A stretch of DNA of 64,000 nt. Origin: Mesorhizobium loti. GTDB lineage: Bacteria > Pseudomonadota > Alphaproteobacteria > Rhizobiales > Rhizobiaceae. This document shows positions 8,083 through 17,584 of the stretch, piece by piece; positions within the stretch are counted from its first letter, which is position 1; every line of letters starts with the position of its first letter. A model generated the notes under the pieces. It searched no databases. It was not told where the DNA came from and was given only the letters and a program-made list of their open reading frames with translations. Position numbers and translations under genes: made by a program. The stretch is from contig NZ_LPWA01000090.1 in the NCBI RefSeq assembly GCF_001510895.1, positions 62,001 to 126,000 on the forward strand, in the 5' to 3' direction.

Positions 8083-9244
8083 CACTGCACTCCTCGAAAA
8101 GGCGGTCGACCTAGTCGTCAAGCAAGCGGCCATTCCCACTCTGGAGGCTGAAGCTGCAGCCTACGACAGGATGGCCCGCGCTAATGCCTTCCGCAGGATG
8201 ATGACGGGCGCAGCCGTGGCGGTTGCTGCGGTCGGCATTGGTTATGGAGCGGCACTGTTCTTCGGGCGTGAGATCAGACCGCCTGTCGCGCCTGATAAGC
8301 CGATCGAGAAGCGCACCGACAGACTCGATCCATCCGACACGACCACGCAGCCCAAGTCGGACCGGGCCAATCCCCCTAAGGAAGCGAAGCCGGTCGATCC
8401 TCCACCGGTACCGCTGCCCAGCAAGCCTGATAAGGTGACCGAGGATTTCAACAAGTTTCTTACGAAGGAGGTCGACTTCGGTGGTGCTCACTGGACGCTC
8501 ACATCGGGGCACTACTTCACCGAAGAGAACGATCCCACTTGGGATCGGGCTTGGTGCTATACGCGTCGGCTTGTGAACGGCGTCGATGTCAACACAGACC
8601 TTGTAAACCGGGTGACGCCAACGGCGACGCCCCAGGCGCCCATTGCGCCGCCAGCGACACTCGCATCGGTTGGGTTGAACGACGATTCCGCCAGGGAGCT
8701 TGCTTCGAAATGTGCGTGGCTCGATGGCAGGACTTTCAACGCCGCAGACTTCGAGCTCCCATCTGGACGAGCCGAAGCGGCCAAGAAACTCATCGCGCAA
8801 GATGGTTGGGACGCCATGGGCTTCGACCTTCCAGGAATGCCGCTCATGAACCTGTCATTCGATCAGTGCCAGACCAGATGCGAAGGTGACGAACAATGTC
8901 AGGCCATCACCTACGACAAGAAGCATTCCGCGTGCTTCCTGAAAAGCGACGCCTCGATCCTGGTCAGAGCTCCGGACGCCGCCATGGCAGCAAAACCCGC
9001 GGTCGCGAGCAAAGTCCAGTATTCCAGCCTCATCTTCTACAAGAATACGGTGGTCGTAGGCGATTCCTATTCGAACGAGCCCAGCAACTATGCCAATTGC
9101 GTGACCGCGTGCGCCGTGGACCAGAAATGTATGGGCTTCAATTTCGATGGTCCAAACAACATGTGTTCAATGCTGGACCAGGTGTCCTCGCTATCTGTCT
9201 TCAAGGGCGTGGCCTCGGGAACGAAGGCCGCAGGCAATCAATGA
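8066..9244 (+). CDS. Membrane-anchored protein with PAN/Apple-like domains
   Basis: A 392-residue protein with one transmembrane anchor at about 47-66, a proline-rich linker at about 70-125, and two C-terminal cysteine-rich repeats. One repeat is near residues 270-300 (FDQCQTRCEGDEQCQAITYD), the other near 340-375 (NCVTACAVDQKCMGFNFD). The C-x3-C-x5-C-x3-Y/F-D pattern is typical of PAN/Apple adhesion modules that bind protein or carbohydrate outside the cell. Translation starts at GTG 8066 inside the preceding gene, so the two are coupled. Partner and ligand are unknown. Confidence 0.72.
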   Translation: MLVRHNTALLEKAVDLVVKQAAIPTLEAEAAAYDRMARANAFRRMMTGAAVAVAAVGIGYGAALFFGREIRPPVAPDKPIEKRTDRLDPSDTTTQPKSDRANPPKEAKPVDPPPVPLPSKPDKVTEDFNKFLTKEVDFGGAHWTLTSGHYFTEENDPTWDRAWCYTRRLVNGVDVNTDLVNRVTPTATPQAPIAPPATLASVGLNDDSARELASKCAWLDGRTFNAADFELPSGRAEAAKKLIAQDGWDAMGFDLPGMPLMNLSFDQCQTRCEGDEQCQAITYDKKHSACFLKSDASILVRAPDAAMAAKPAVASKVQYSSLIFYKNTVVVGDSYSNEPSNYANCVTACAVDQKCMGFNFDGPNNMCSMLDQVSSLSVFKGVASGTKAAGNQ

Positions 9245-9584
9245 TCGGGCGCGTGACTAAGTTGTATGCGGCGCCATTGGCTGAGCTACTTCAGTGCTCG
9301 AAAAAACCGACCCGCTTTGGATGGGGGCGGAGAGTTTAGCTGTGATCGCACCTTGCAAGCTTGGGCCGGAAGCTGACTGGCGGCTTTTGGGTTCGTACCG
9401 AAGGATTGCATCTGTTCAATATACTGCAACCAACGTCATACATTTAATGCTTATGAAAGACAGGCAAGTGAACTTAACATTATTGCAACTAGGAAAATAT
9501 GACAACAATTCGCACGTCGTTTTTTTGATGAAAAAATGCACGGTAAGATATAGACGTCGATATTGCTAACTTTTTGCTGACGAA
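9245..9584 (+). other. AT-rich intergenic region
   Basis: Clearly lower GC than the flanks, especially 9400-9570, and presumably holds the promoter of the two-gene nuclease/ATPase set. No coding frame of substance, terminator or repeat is supported. Confidence 0.45.
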
Positions 9585-10708
9585 ATGACCAGAACGTTCC
9601 TTCACAATTTTGAACCACTGGCAGATAGTCCTGTCACGGGCCCGACCGTCGACTTCGACGTCTCGGAGATCGAGGACGCCGGGATTCGCGAAGTGTTGCA
9701 GACGCCAGGGGCTGCATATGGCGCGTGGTCCATCCTGGACGCGCTGTTGACGCCAACCGGCGCGGGCACACCCTTCATCTTCCGGGAACCGCTCGGACAG
9801 GCCCGCGAATTGAAGGTCGCGTTATCCGGCCTGTTCGGCCGCTTCGTGGCCCGCGCCTATCTCGAACGCTACTTCAACCTTTCGATCTTCGCGCATCTCG
9901 GCAGCCGCATCATCGACCTCGATCGCCGCCGACAGGTCAAAGTCACGCGCTTGTCCCGTGGCGACCTGCCCGACTGGATCGCCTGCGCGTCCGACCTGTC
10001 CTCCTTGACCGTGGCCGAGGCGAAGGGCTGCCATGACAATGGCGGCCCGGCCAAAGCATTGAACCGCGCCTGGCTCAGGCCGGACGAATAGATATCACCG
10101 CCGGAGGCAGCAAGGTCACAGTGAAGCGCATCGCCATCGCGACCCGCTGGGGGATGGCGGCGCCAAGTCCGACCGACGCCCACCTCTCGGTCCGCGATCC
10201 GGTCGATGAAGGCGAGCCGATCAAACCGAAGGAGAAAGACGCGCTCTTCATCGGGCTTCTCCGCCTACATATCGCCAATCTCATCAAATCGCTCGGGCAC
10301 GCCGAGCTCGCCAGCGCCCTCCGCGGCCTCACGCACCAGCCCTTCGCGCGAAGGCTCCAAGGGGACATCCAACGCGCCCGGACATTGCTGGATGCTGTGC
10401 CGGTAAGAGAAGTGGAAAAAGCCACGGCCATTGGTGGACTGGTCGGAGGGATCGTCACCCGTGCCGGGCCCGTCACCGACACGGACGTCGCGCCCGCCGA
10501 TCAGGAGGCGCTCGCTCGCCTCAACCTTCGGCCGGCCTTCGTCGGCATCGAGCGCGATCTCATCCGAGCCGTTATCGACGCGGAGCTGCAAACCGTTCGT
10601 ACCCGCCTGACGCAGATAGTAGGCGCGGATCAATTTGCGCGACCGGATCGCGCCGGCGGCTGGATCATCCCGCTTGGTGAGGAGCGCCGCATCATCGGCA
10701 GCACCTGA
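9585..10708 (+). pseudogene. PD-(D/E)XK-like nuclease-fold protein, frameshifted near 10073
   Basis: Two consecutive frames, 9585-10091 and about 10073-10708, join into one protein of about 374 residues if one base is restored after the TGG codon near 10072 (giving NRAWAQAGRIDIT). The span plus one base is exactly divisible by three. Around residues 129-148 the sequence LPDWIACASDLSSLTVAEAK has the spacing of a PD-(D/E)XK catalytic core (PD, then E-x-K after a hydrophobic strand), so a nuclease is plausible, though the match is by eye. The ATPase gene starts 61 bp downstream, and the pair resembles a two-component defence system. Either the nuclease is inactivated or the base is missing from the sequence. 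Confidence 0.55.
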
Positions 10709-10769
10709 ACCAGCGGCCACCGAACATAGGCATCAATGGGAAACAGCGGCACGATCAGGGGGCGAAACA

Positions 10770-13394
10770 ATGGATGCGCAGGAGAACGATCTCTCGAATG
10801 AGGCAGCAGCGCTCGCCGACATCCTCAAATGGTCAGCGGAGCTACCGGCTTGGCAGCGCGATGCGCTCCGGCGGCTGTGCGGCCAAACCAAGTTGGAAGC
10901 AGCCGACATCACAGCCCTCGTCGGCATCTGCAAAGGCGACGCCGCAGGCGTGCCGCTCGACGCGAGCCATGTCAGGGATCCCGCAGCCAGCCACGCCGTA
11001 GTCAGCCTCGGCGCCCTCTACGGCCTCTCGCATGTCAACGCGCTGGCGCCGGGCGAGCGCTTGTCCTTCGGCAAATCGGGCCTCACCGTCATTTACGGCG
11101 ACAACGGCGCCGGCAAATCCGGCTATGCCCGCGTCCTGAAGCAACTTTGCCGCGCGCGCTCACCGAAGGGCGACGCAATCCTTCCGAATATCTATGCGGC
11201 CTCATCGGGCACGCCGTCCGCCAGCGTCGACTTCTTCATGGGCGGACAGAAGCGAAGCACATCCTGGACCCAGGGCTCGGCACCTGATCCGATGCTGTCC
11301 GCCGTCAGTGTCTTCGACTCGCGCACCGCCAACGTCCATGTGGAGAACACCAACGATCTGGCCTATACGCCGCAGCCGCTCCGGATCCTCGCCGGCCTCG
11401 CGCAGGCATGCCAGGATGTGAAGACCAAACTGGCCGCCGAGATAAAGGTGCTCCAGGAGCAAACACCTGCGATCCTGTCGAAGCTCGAATGCAAGCCGGA
11501 CACGCCGGTCGGCAAGCTGATCACCGGCCTGTCGGGCAGGACCAAGCCGGAATCGGTCGAGAAGTTCGCCGGCCTGACGACAGAGGAAGAGGCCCGGCTC
11601 CAAACGCTCAACACTGACCTGGCCAGCGACCCTGCGCGCACGGTCCGCCAGCTCCAGGGTCAGGAAACCCGCATCAAATCGGCGATCGAGCAGCTCGAGC
11701 GGCTGATGGCCGCCACCACGGACGAGAGCCGGGCAGCATTACGCGATGCCCATACACACCTGGCAACCGCGCGCTCCGCCGCCGCGGCGGCCTCGGCCGA
11801 CCTGTTCGCCGATGAGCCGCTGCCGGACATCGGTTCAGACGTCTGGAAGGCTCTGTGGGAGGCGGCCCGGGATTATTCCCGCGCATCCGCCTATCCCGAC
11901 CGGCCGTTTCCCGTGACCGGGACTGGAACCCATTGCGTTCTTTGCCAGCAGCCGCTCAGCGACGAAGCCTCGAACCGGCTCAGCAGCTTCGAGGCTTTCG
12001 TGAAAGACGAGAGCAGGCGCCGTGAGCAGGAAGCCGCAGACGCCTATGACAAGAAGCTCGAAGAGGTCTCGTCGCAAGCCATCTCGATGAAGTATCTTGC
12101 CGCGATCGTCACGACGATCCGCGATGATATCGGCCAGGAGGAAGTCGCAAGCACCCTTCGTCGCGAAATCCTCTATCTGGCTTGGCGGCTGCGCGCCATT
12201 CTGCGTACCCACAATCTCGCGGTCCTGCCGGATCTTCCGCCCGCAGCCACCATCTCGCTCGATCTGCTGCGCACGACCCTCAGCGGCATCGCCACGCGCA
12301 TCGAGGGCCTGCAGTCGGAAGCCAGCTCCCCGCAACGTGTCGCGCTCATCGCCGAGCGCGACGGCCTTGCAGATCGCAAATGGCTCGGCGTGGTGAAAGC
12401 CGATGTGCTCGCCCAGATTGAGCGGCTCGAGGCTACCGAAGCGATCGAGAAAGCCAGCAAGGATACGGCGACCAACAAGATCACGACCCAGAGCGCGCGT
12501 ATCGCCCAAGCGCTGGTCACGAATCGCCTGCGTGCGAGCTTTGCGAAAGAGGTCGACAAGCTCGGCGTTGCCGGTCTCGCGATAGAACTCCAGCAAGCAA
12601 AGACCAGCGCCGGCGTCCCATTCTTCCAGGTCCGGCTCATGAACAAGCCGAGCGAGCCGGTCGGCAAGGTGCTGAGCGAAGGTGAGCATCGCTGCGTTGC
12701 GCTCGCTGCCTTTCTCGCCGAGCTGTCGACCATCGATGCGCAGTCGGCGATCGTGTTCGACGATCCCGTCTCCTCGCTCGACCATTTGCACCGCGACAAC
12801 GTCGCCGCGCGGCTGGCCGAGGCCGGGCGGACCCGCCAGGTGATCGTATTCACCCACGACATGGCGTTCCTGCTTCTCCTCGACGAAGCCTGTCGGCCGA
12901 CCAAGGACCGGGACGCGACGCCGGTGGCCTACCGCCTGATCAGCCGCGGCCCCGACAATGCGGGCTATTGCCATCAGGACCCACCCGCCAACGTCATGCC
13001 GCTCGACAAAGTGATCGACGGAATGAGGGCGCACCTCGCCAACGTCAAAATCCATCACGAACGCGGCGACCAGGCAAAATGGCTGCGCGAGGTGACGTCC
13101 TTCCAGGACCAGCTCCGCACGACCTGGGAGCGCGCCGTCGAGGAGGTTGTCGGATCGGTGCTCCGCCGCCTGTCGCGCAAGGTCGACACGACGGGCCTCA
13201 TCAAGCTCACCGTGCTGACCGACGCCGATTGCACCGCCATGCGTGAGGCGTTCGGACGTTGCTCGGCCCTGCTTCACAGCCAGCCTGGGGAAATCAATCC
13301 GCGCTTGCCCGCACCGTCGGCGGTCGAAAGCGAGATCGACGCGCTGGAGAATTGGATCGCCGATATTCGAACCCGGCAGGAGGCGGCCGCATGA
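10770..13394 (+). CDS. AAA_13/RloC-like ATPase with CxxC zinc-hook-like motif
   Basis: An 874-residue ABC/SMC-type ATPase. Walker A is GDNGAGKS (about 110-117) and is followed by GYARVLKQLCRAR, as in the PrrC/RloC anticodon-nuclease ATPase group. Coiled-coil arms flank a CVLC motif (Cys389, Cys392) like the Rad50/RloC zinc hook. The signature region LSEGEHRC precedes Walker B IVFDDPVSSLDH (about 659-670) and the H-loop FTHD. The start at 10770 has AGGGGG upstream; an in-frame ATG at 10635 lies inside the preceding gene. Such ATPases sense DNA damage or phage and switch on a nuclease. Whether the C-terminal 200 residues have RNase activity cannot be judged by eye. Confidence 0.8.
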   Translation: MDAQENDLSNEAAALADILKWSAELPAWQRDALRRLCGQTKLEAADITALVGICKGDAAGVPLDASHVRDPAASHAVVSLGALYGLSHVNALAPGERLSFGKSGLTVIYGDNGAGKSGYARVLKQLCRARSPKGDAILPNIYAASSGTPSASVDFFMGGQKRSTSWTQGSAPDPMLSAVSVFDSRTANVHVENTNDLAYTPQPLRILAGLAQACQDVKTKLAAEIKVLQEQTPAILSKLECKPDTPVGKLITGLSGRTKPESVEKFAGLTTEEEARLQTLNTDLASDPARTVRQLQGQETRIKSAIEQLERLMAATTDESRAALRDAHTHLATARSAAAAASADLFADEPLPDIGSDVWKALWEAARDYSRASAYPDRPFPVTGTGTHCVLCQQPLSDEASNRLSSFEAFVKDESRRREQEAADAYDKKLEEVSSQAISMKYLAAIVTTIRDDIGQEEVASTLRREILYLAWRLRAILRTHNLAVLPDLPPAATISLDLLRTTLSGIATRIEGLQSEASSPQRVALIAERDGLADRKWLGVVKADVLAQIERLEATEAIEKASKDTATNKITTQSARIAQALVTNRLRASFAKEVDKLGVAGLAIELQQAKTSAGVPFFQVRLMNKPSEPVGKVLSEGEHRCVALAAFLAELSTIDAQSAIVFDDPVSSLDHLHRDNVAARLAEAGRTRQVIVFTHDMAFLLLLDEACRPTKDRDATPVAYRLISRGPDNAGYCHQDPPANVMPLDKVIDGMRAHLANVKIHHERGDQAKWLREVTSFQDQLRTTWERAVEEVVGSVLRRLSRKVDTTGLIKLTVLTDADCTAMREAFGRCSALLHSQPGEINPRLPAPSAVESEIDALENWIADIRTRQEAAA

Positions 13395-13448
13395 TGATCA
13401 ATCTTCAGGCCACGCGGCGTCGCGCCAGAGGCGGCCCTTCATGGTGAA

Positions 13449-13788
13449 ATGGTCCGAGCTGAACGGGCGTCCGATGTCGTCCTGGCCGTCTGGCCCCGTT
13501 ATCGTCCCTTGTTCGAGCGTTGGTTCATGCAAGAACTTATGAACAAGGGCGAGCTGGCGCCGATTTGGCGTGAGCGCATGGTACCTGGGGACAATGACAC
13601 GGTCTTTGCCGACCACTATCCCAATCGCGAAGCTGCCATCGCGGCCGCCAACGCGCTCATCCAACCTTGCGGCAGGCGCTTTGCCGCGCCATCGCGACCG
13701 CTATGTCGAGATTCCATTCTCTCTTTACGACGGCGACCTTATGATCGGCTTGATAATCGGCTTGTTCGGAGAACTTCCCTACGAATGA
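13449..13788 (+). pseudogene. Hypothetical protein remnant, frame changes near 13670
   Basis: The first frame gives a plausible stretch (VWPRYRPLFERWFMQELMNK, then PGDNDTVFADHYPN). After about 13670 it becomes arginine-rich, while a second frame continues plausibly with RYVEIPFSLYDGDLM and ends at 13788. This suggests one small protein of about 110 residues with a frame break, downstream of the ATPase gene. The family is not recognised and the start is uncertain. Confidence 0.35.
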
Positions 13789-14113
13789 TGGGATTCAAAT
13801 GGCTAGAAGGTTCGGAACGATGCGGGATGCGGCATCTTGCGGCTTTGCCCCTCAAACGGCAGGCGGCTGAGCCCCCGATGATCCGACCGTCCGAGGTGAT
13901 ACACCGAGGTGCGCCGCCTACCGGGTGTCAGTACAACGATGTGGTCATCGTCCGGGCCAAAAATAGACGGTCGGATACCGTGCCCTATTCAAAGTCTTAG
14001 CCGAACGCCCGCTTCTGGCGGGCGGCCGCAGCAAGGGTATGACCAAGATGTGGCGCGAAGCGGTCGTTGACAAGCAGCCGCCGCGAGCACGGGCCAACAA
14101 CATGCCGTTTGAA
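13789..14113. other. Intergenic between convergent genes
   Basis: No supported gene. A short plus-strand stretch at 14020-14110 (GMTKMWREAVVD) looks like a scrap of coding sequence but has no start, and its frame runs into the 3' end of the convergent yhaN-like gene. No clear terminator hairpin with a T-run was seen. Confidence 0.35.
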
Positions 14114-17100
14114 TTACCCGAGCTCGTGGATGGCGATGCTAGGAATGACCGTCTTGGCGATGTCGCATAGGTGCTGATGATGGGTCAGATAGATTACCTG
14201 GCCCACACTGGCCATCTCACCGAACAGGCGGAAAACCTCCTCCGACCGGAGATGATCGAAGGTCTCCATGATGTCGTCGGCGATGAACGGAACAGCCGGC
14301 CTGAGCTTGGCAAACTCGTAATATCCGGCGAGCCGTAGAGCCAGGTAGAGCTGAAAACGCGCGCCTTTCGACAAAGCGTCTGCGACCTTCGATTGGCCAT
14401 CCCGCTGTGTCGCGATGAGGACCTCGCCGCCTTTTACCGGCTGGGTTGTCAAGCCTGTATACTGGCCCCGCGTGATCAGTGCGAAGGCGTCAGAGGCCTC
14501 GCTCATCATCCCAGAACGGTGACGTTCGCGATAGACCCGGAGCGCGCTCGCCGCCGACATCACACCAAGCTTCAACTCGATGTAACGGACAGCCTTATCC
14601 TCGATTTCGAGAAGGACGGTGCGGCGCTCGGCATCAATTCGGGCAACTGCGCTGTCGCCGCCGATCGCATCGAGCTTGTCGGTGGCCCGGGTTCTTCGGA
14701 CGAGTTGCTGTTGCAGTGAGTCATCGAGGTCGGCGAGGCGTCTTTCTATTTCCGCCTTTTCAATTGCGAGCCCATCGAGATCGAGGCCCTCCAGCAATGA
14801 CTGCGCCTGGATAAAGTCGTCCAAGGCTAGCTCGCTCGTCAAGCGTTCTTCAAGCTCGGCCACGGCACCCTGCAGGCCGTCTCGCTCGCGAAGCTGTTCA
14901 TCGCGCTCTACGACCTCCGGCAAAGTTTTCACCGCAAAGGCATCGAGCACATCCAGCTTTGTCGTCTCGTGTGCCGCGAACTCAGCGTTTAGTGCCTCTC
15001 GAACGTCCTGCAACTTCTGAACGTCAAGGACGAGATTTGCTCTCGCCTCGTGGGCGCGCTCGGCTTGCTCGAGACGCTCTGTCAGCCTGACGCTCACCTG
15101 TTCCGGCGCCACGTCGCTTGCATGCCCGCCGGCCAGCGAACCAAGGTGGGCAACCCCTTCAGCAAATGCAGTCCTGTCCGCCTCCATCTTGCGGATGCGG
15201 ATGCGCAAGGCCTCACGATCCTGCAGCGCCCTTGACAGCTCAGACAACTGATCGAGCACGCTGCCAAGCCCAGTCCCGGCAATGCCTTCTTCGAGCCAAG
15301 TGCCCTTCAGCGTTTCATTGACCTCGGCCTGCCATGCACCTTCTCGCCTCTCGGCAATTTCAACCGCGAGCCGCCTGGCGGCCAGCTCCTCTTCCTTCGC
15401 GGCGACGCTCCTCAGCGCTTCCGCTCGTTCCGCATCGACCTTTGCCTGCCTATCCAGAAAGCGGTCGGCGGCGACCACCAATGCCTCTAGAGCCTCACCA
15501 GCTTCCGGCTGGATTCCCACGCTTAGAAGAGCCGAGGCCAAACCGAGATTCACCCGCTCACCTTCGGCGGTTGCGCGTTCAATCCTTGCGCGTGCGAGCA
15601 GGATGTCATCCCAAGCGGCAAGCGCGTCAGCGCGCGCGGAAACGCGCTCCTCGAGAAGTCCGATCAGGAGGTCGAGCGACTGCGCCTGGCAATCCTCGAG
15701 CAAGGCACTGGCCATTCGCTTGATTTCAGCGAACGCCATTTCTGCGCGCTGGGCCACCCTGGCGAGTTGGAAGCTTACGCGCTCTATTGCCGCTTCGGTC
15801 TCGGCCGCCTTTTGTTTGATTGCGCGCAGATCAGCCAGTTCGCCCGCATGGGCCAATCGAGCCGCGCCGACATGATCGTCCTTGGCCAATGCTGCGACAA
15901 ACACATCTGCAGTTTCGGCCTTGAGGTCCGCCCGGTGATTTCGCCAGGCCTCGTCTCGCTCACATCGAATGGCTGCGGCTGTGTCATCGTCGGCAAGATC
16001 GGCCGAGGCGCGGGCAGCAGCCAGCCGTGACGAAGTAGCTACCCGGTTTTGTTCATACTCAGCCAGACGCTCGGAGAAGACAGCTTTGTCCCTTTGAAGG
16101 TCAGCGGCCAGTGTTTTCCACGCAGCCATTTGCGTCGGTGGTGGAACCGATATTTTCGAAAGAGCGTCCGCATCTCCCGACCACGGCTGGAGTCGCCTCA
16201 TCGCATCCGCCAGCTTTGTTTGCCGCTCGTCCTCGAACGCGCGCGCTTCTCTTATTTCGCGTGCGTGACTGCTGGCCTTCGCTTCCGACATGGCTGCCAT
16301 CAGCCTGGCTCTGGCGGGCTCGGGCACCGCCCTCTCCTCGCCAACGCGACCTCGTGCAGCGTTGAGCCCATCGAGGGCGGCAGCGGCTTCATCGCGGGCC
16401 ATCCGCAAGCTCGTCGTGATGCCGGAGCGTTGTTCGACCATGGTGCGAAGCGTACCGACCACAAAGGCCGGCAGGATGAGCCGGGACGGATCCTTTTCGG
16501 CCGATCTTCCGAGCGCGGCGAGACAGTTCGCCACCACCTGGTCGAGCATCTGGACTTCCATTTTGCGGGTCGGCAGATCCATGCCCGCGGACAGATAGCG
16601 CGCCTTGGGATCGGCGAGTCCTCGCACCCGTTCGGAGATCGCCAGGACAGCGTCGTCGACAACGATTGAGGCGGTCTTAGCCTTCGCGCGAACAATCTCG
16701 TCGGTATTTGCCTGGAGACGGGTTCTTAAGCGCGCGTCCTGATCGATCAATTCCGCGACGCTGCCACCCCAGGTTCTGGGAGGAGAGGGCATGTCCGGCA
16801 GATCAGCCAGTCTGCTCGCCTTGCGTTTGATTTCGGCCAGGAGCGGCGCGGCGCGTACATATCGGTCGATCGTGGCAAGCCGCGCCGATAACACCGAGCG
16901 TTCCGCGAGGCTGCGATCATAGTTATCCTGGGCTTCCACCCGTTCCGCCTCGAGCGCCTCGAAAGTCGAGGCCAGGGTGTCGATCGTCTCCTTCCGTGAC
17001 TTGAGTTCCGCGAACCGCTTCTTCAGCAGCGCGACCTCGGTGGTCTGGGCCTGTTTTCGGTGAAGCCCATCTGCCTCCGTCTCCAGTGCGGCCAACACAT

Positions 17101-17584
17101 CGCTGGCATGTCCCAGCCCGGCACTGGCCGTGAAGAGGAGCTTGCCGAGATCGCCACGCGATTCAAGGATCGCCTTGCCGCCCGCTTCCAGCGTCTCGTC
17201 ATCCAGCGAGAACATGCTGCTGTAGGCCTCGCGGGACAAGCCCGCGAGGTGCGCCAAGATGGCAATTTCGCTCAGCGGCCTGCCTTCGGCGTCGTGCAGT
17301 GAGTTGCTGCGACTCTTGGTGCGTGAAACGGCAAGCGTCTGCGCCTCGAATTCGAGCAGCCCGCCGATGCGCATGGAGCTATATTCGTGCAGGAAATTGT
17401 AGCGGCTGCGCTCTTCGATGCCAAAGAGCAGATCAAGGTAGGCAGACAGCGCGGTCGATTTTCCGGCCTCATTCAAGCCGAAAACGATATGCAGATCGGG
17501 CCCTGAAACCGGCTTCTCTCCGAAGTCGATCGCCCTATCTGTGAACTTGCCGTAGCGCGTGAGATCGAGGCGTCGCAATCTCAT
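14114..17584 (-). CDS. YhaN-like ATPase (SbcC/Rad50-type)
   Basis: An intact 1156-residue SMC-like ATPase. The N-terminal ABC half carries FGLNEAGKST (Walker A, about 35-44). Very long alternating coiled-coil arms (about 190-1000) follow, and the C-terminal half has LSKGARFQLYLALRLAGYYE and PFIADDIMETFDHLRS (Walker B and D-loop, about 1100-1120), then LTHHQHL. The N-terminus MRLRRLDLTRYGKF is typical of the YhaN (AAA_27) family. It forms the SbcC-like partner of the phosphoesterase encoded just upstream, with a 4-bp overlap. SbcCD-type pairs cleave DNA hairpins and protein-blocked ends. Housekeeping versus defence role cannot be decided here. Confidence 0.88.
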   Translation of the reverse strand: MRLRRLDLTRYGKFTDRAIDFGEKPVSGPDLHIVFGLNEAGKSTALSAYLDLLFGIEERSRYNFLHEYSSMRIGGLLEFEAQTLAVSRTKSRSNSLHDAEGRPLSEIAILAHLAGLSREAYSSMFSLDDETLEAGGKAILESRGDLGKLLFTASAGLGHASDVLAALETEADGLHRKQAQTTEVALLKKRFAELKSRKETIDTLASTFEALEAERVEAQDNYDRSLAERSVLSARLATIDRYVRAAPLLAEIKRKASRLADLPDMPSPPRTWGGSVAELIDQDARLRTRLQANTDEIVRAKAKTASIVVDDAVLAISERVRGLADPKARYLSAGMDLPTRKMEVQMLDQVVANCLAALGRSAEKDPSRLILPAFVVGTLRTMVEQRSGITTSLRMARDEAAAALDGLNAARGRVGEERAVPEPARARLMAAMSEAKASSHAREIREARAFEDERQTKLADAMRRLQPWSGDADALSKISVPPPTQMAAWKTLAADLQRDKAVFSERLAEYEQNRVATSSRLAAARASADLADDDTAAAIRCERDEAWRNHRADLKAETADVFVAALAKDDHVGAARLAHAGELADLRAIKQKAAETEAAIERVSFQLARVAQRAEMAFAEIKRMASALLEDCQAQSLDLLIGLLEERVSARADALAAWDDILLARARIERATAEGERVNLGLASALLSVGIQPEAGEALEALVVAADRFLDRQAKVDAERAEALRSVAAKEEELAARRLAVEIAERREGAWQAEVNETLKGTWLEEGIAGTGLGSVLDQLSELSRALQDREALRIRIRKMEADRTAFAEGVAHLGSLAGGHASDVAPEQVSVRLTERLEQAERAHEARANLVLDVQKLQDVREALNAEFAAHETTKLDVLDAFAVKTLPEVVERDEQLRERDGLQGAVAELEERLTSELALDDFIQAQSLLEGLDLDGLAIEKAEIERRLADLDDSLQQQLVRRTRATDKLDAIGGDSAVARIDAERRTVLLEIEDKAVRYIELKLGVMSAASALRVYRERHRSGMMSEASDAFALITRGQYTGLTTQPVKGGEVLIATQRDGQSKVADALSKGARFQLYLALRLAGYYEFAKLRPAVPFIADDIMETFDHLRSEEVFRLFGEMASVGQVIYLTHHQHLCDIAKTVIPSIAIHELG

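Noticed and set aside
11835-13277. 480-codon minus-strand frame opposite the AAA ATPase gene
   Set aside because: It is the antisense shadow of a high-GC gene whose Walker motifs are on the plus strand; no motifs or ribosome-binding site.
14393-17302. Several plus-strand frames of 100-200 codons opposite yhaN
   Set aside because: Ser/Arg/Ala-rich shadows of the coiled-coil gene on the minus strand.
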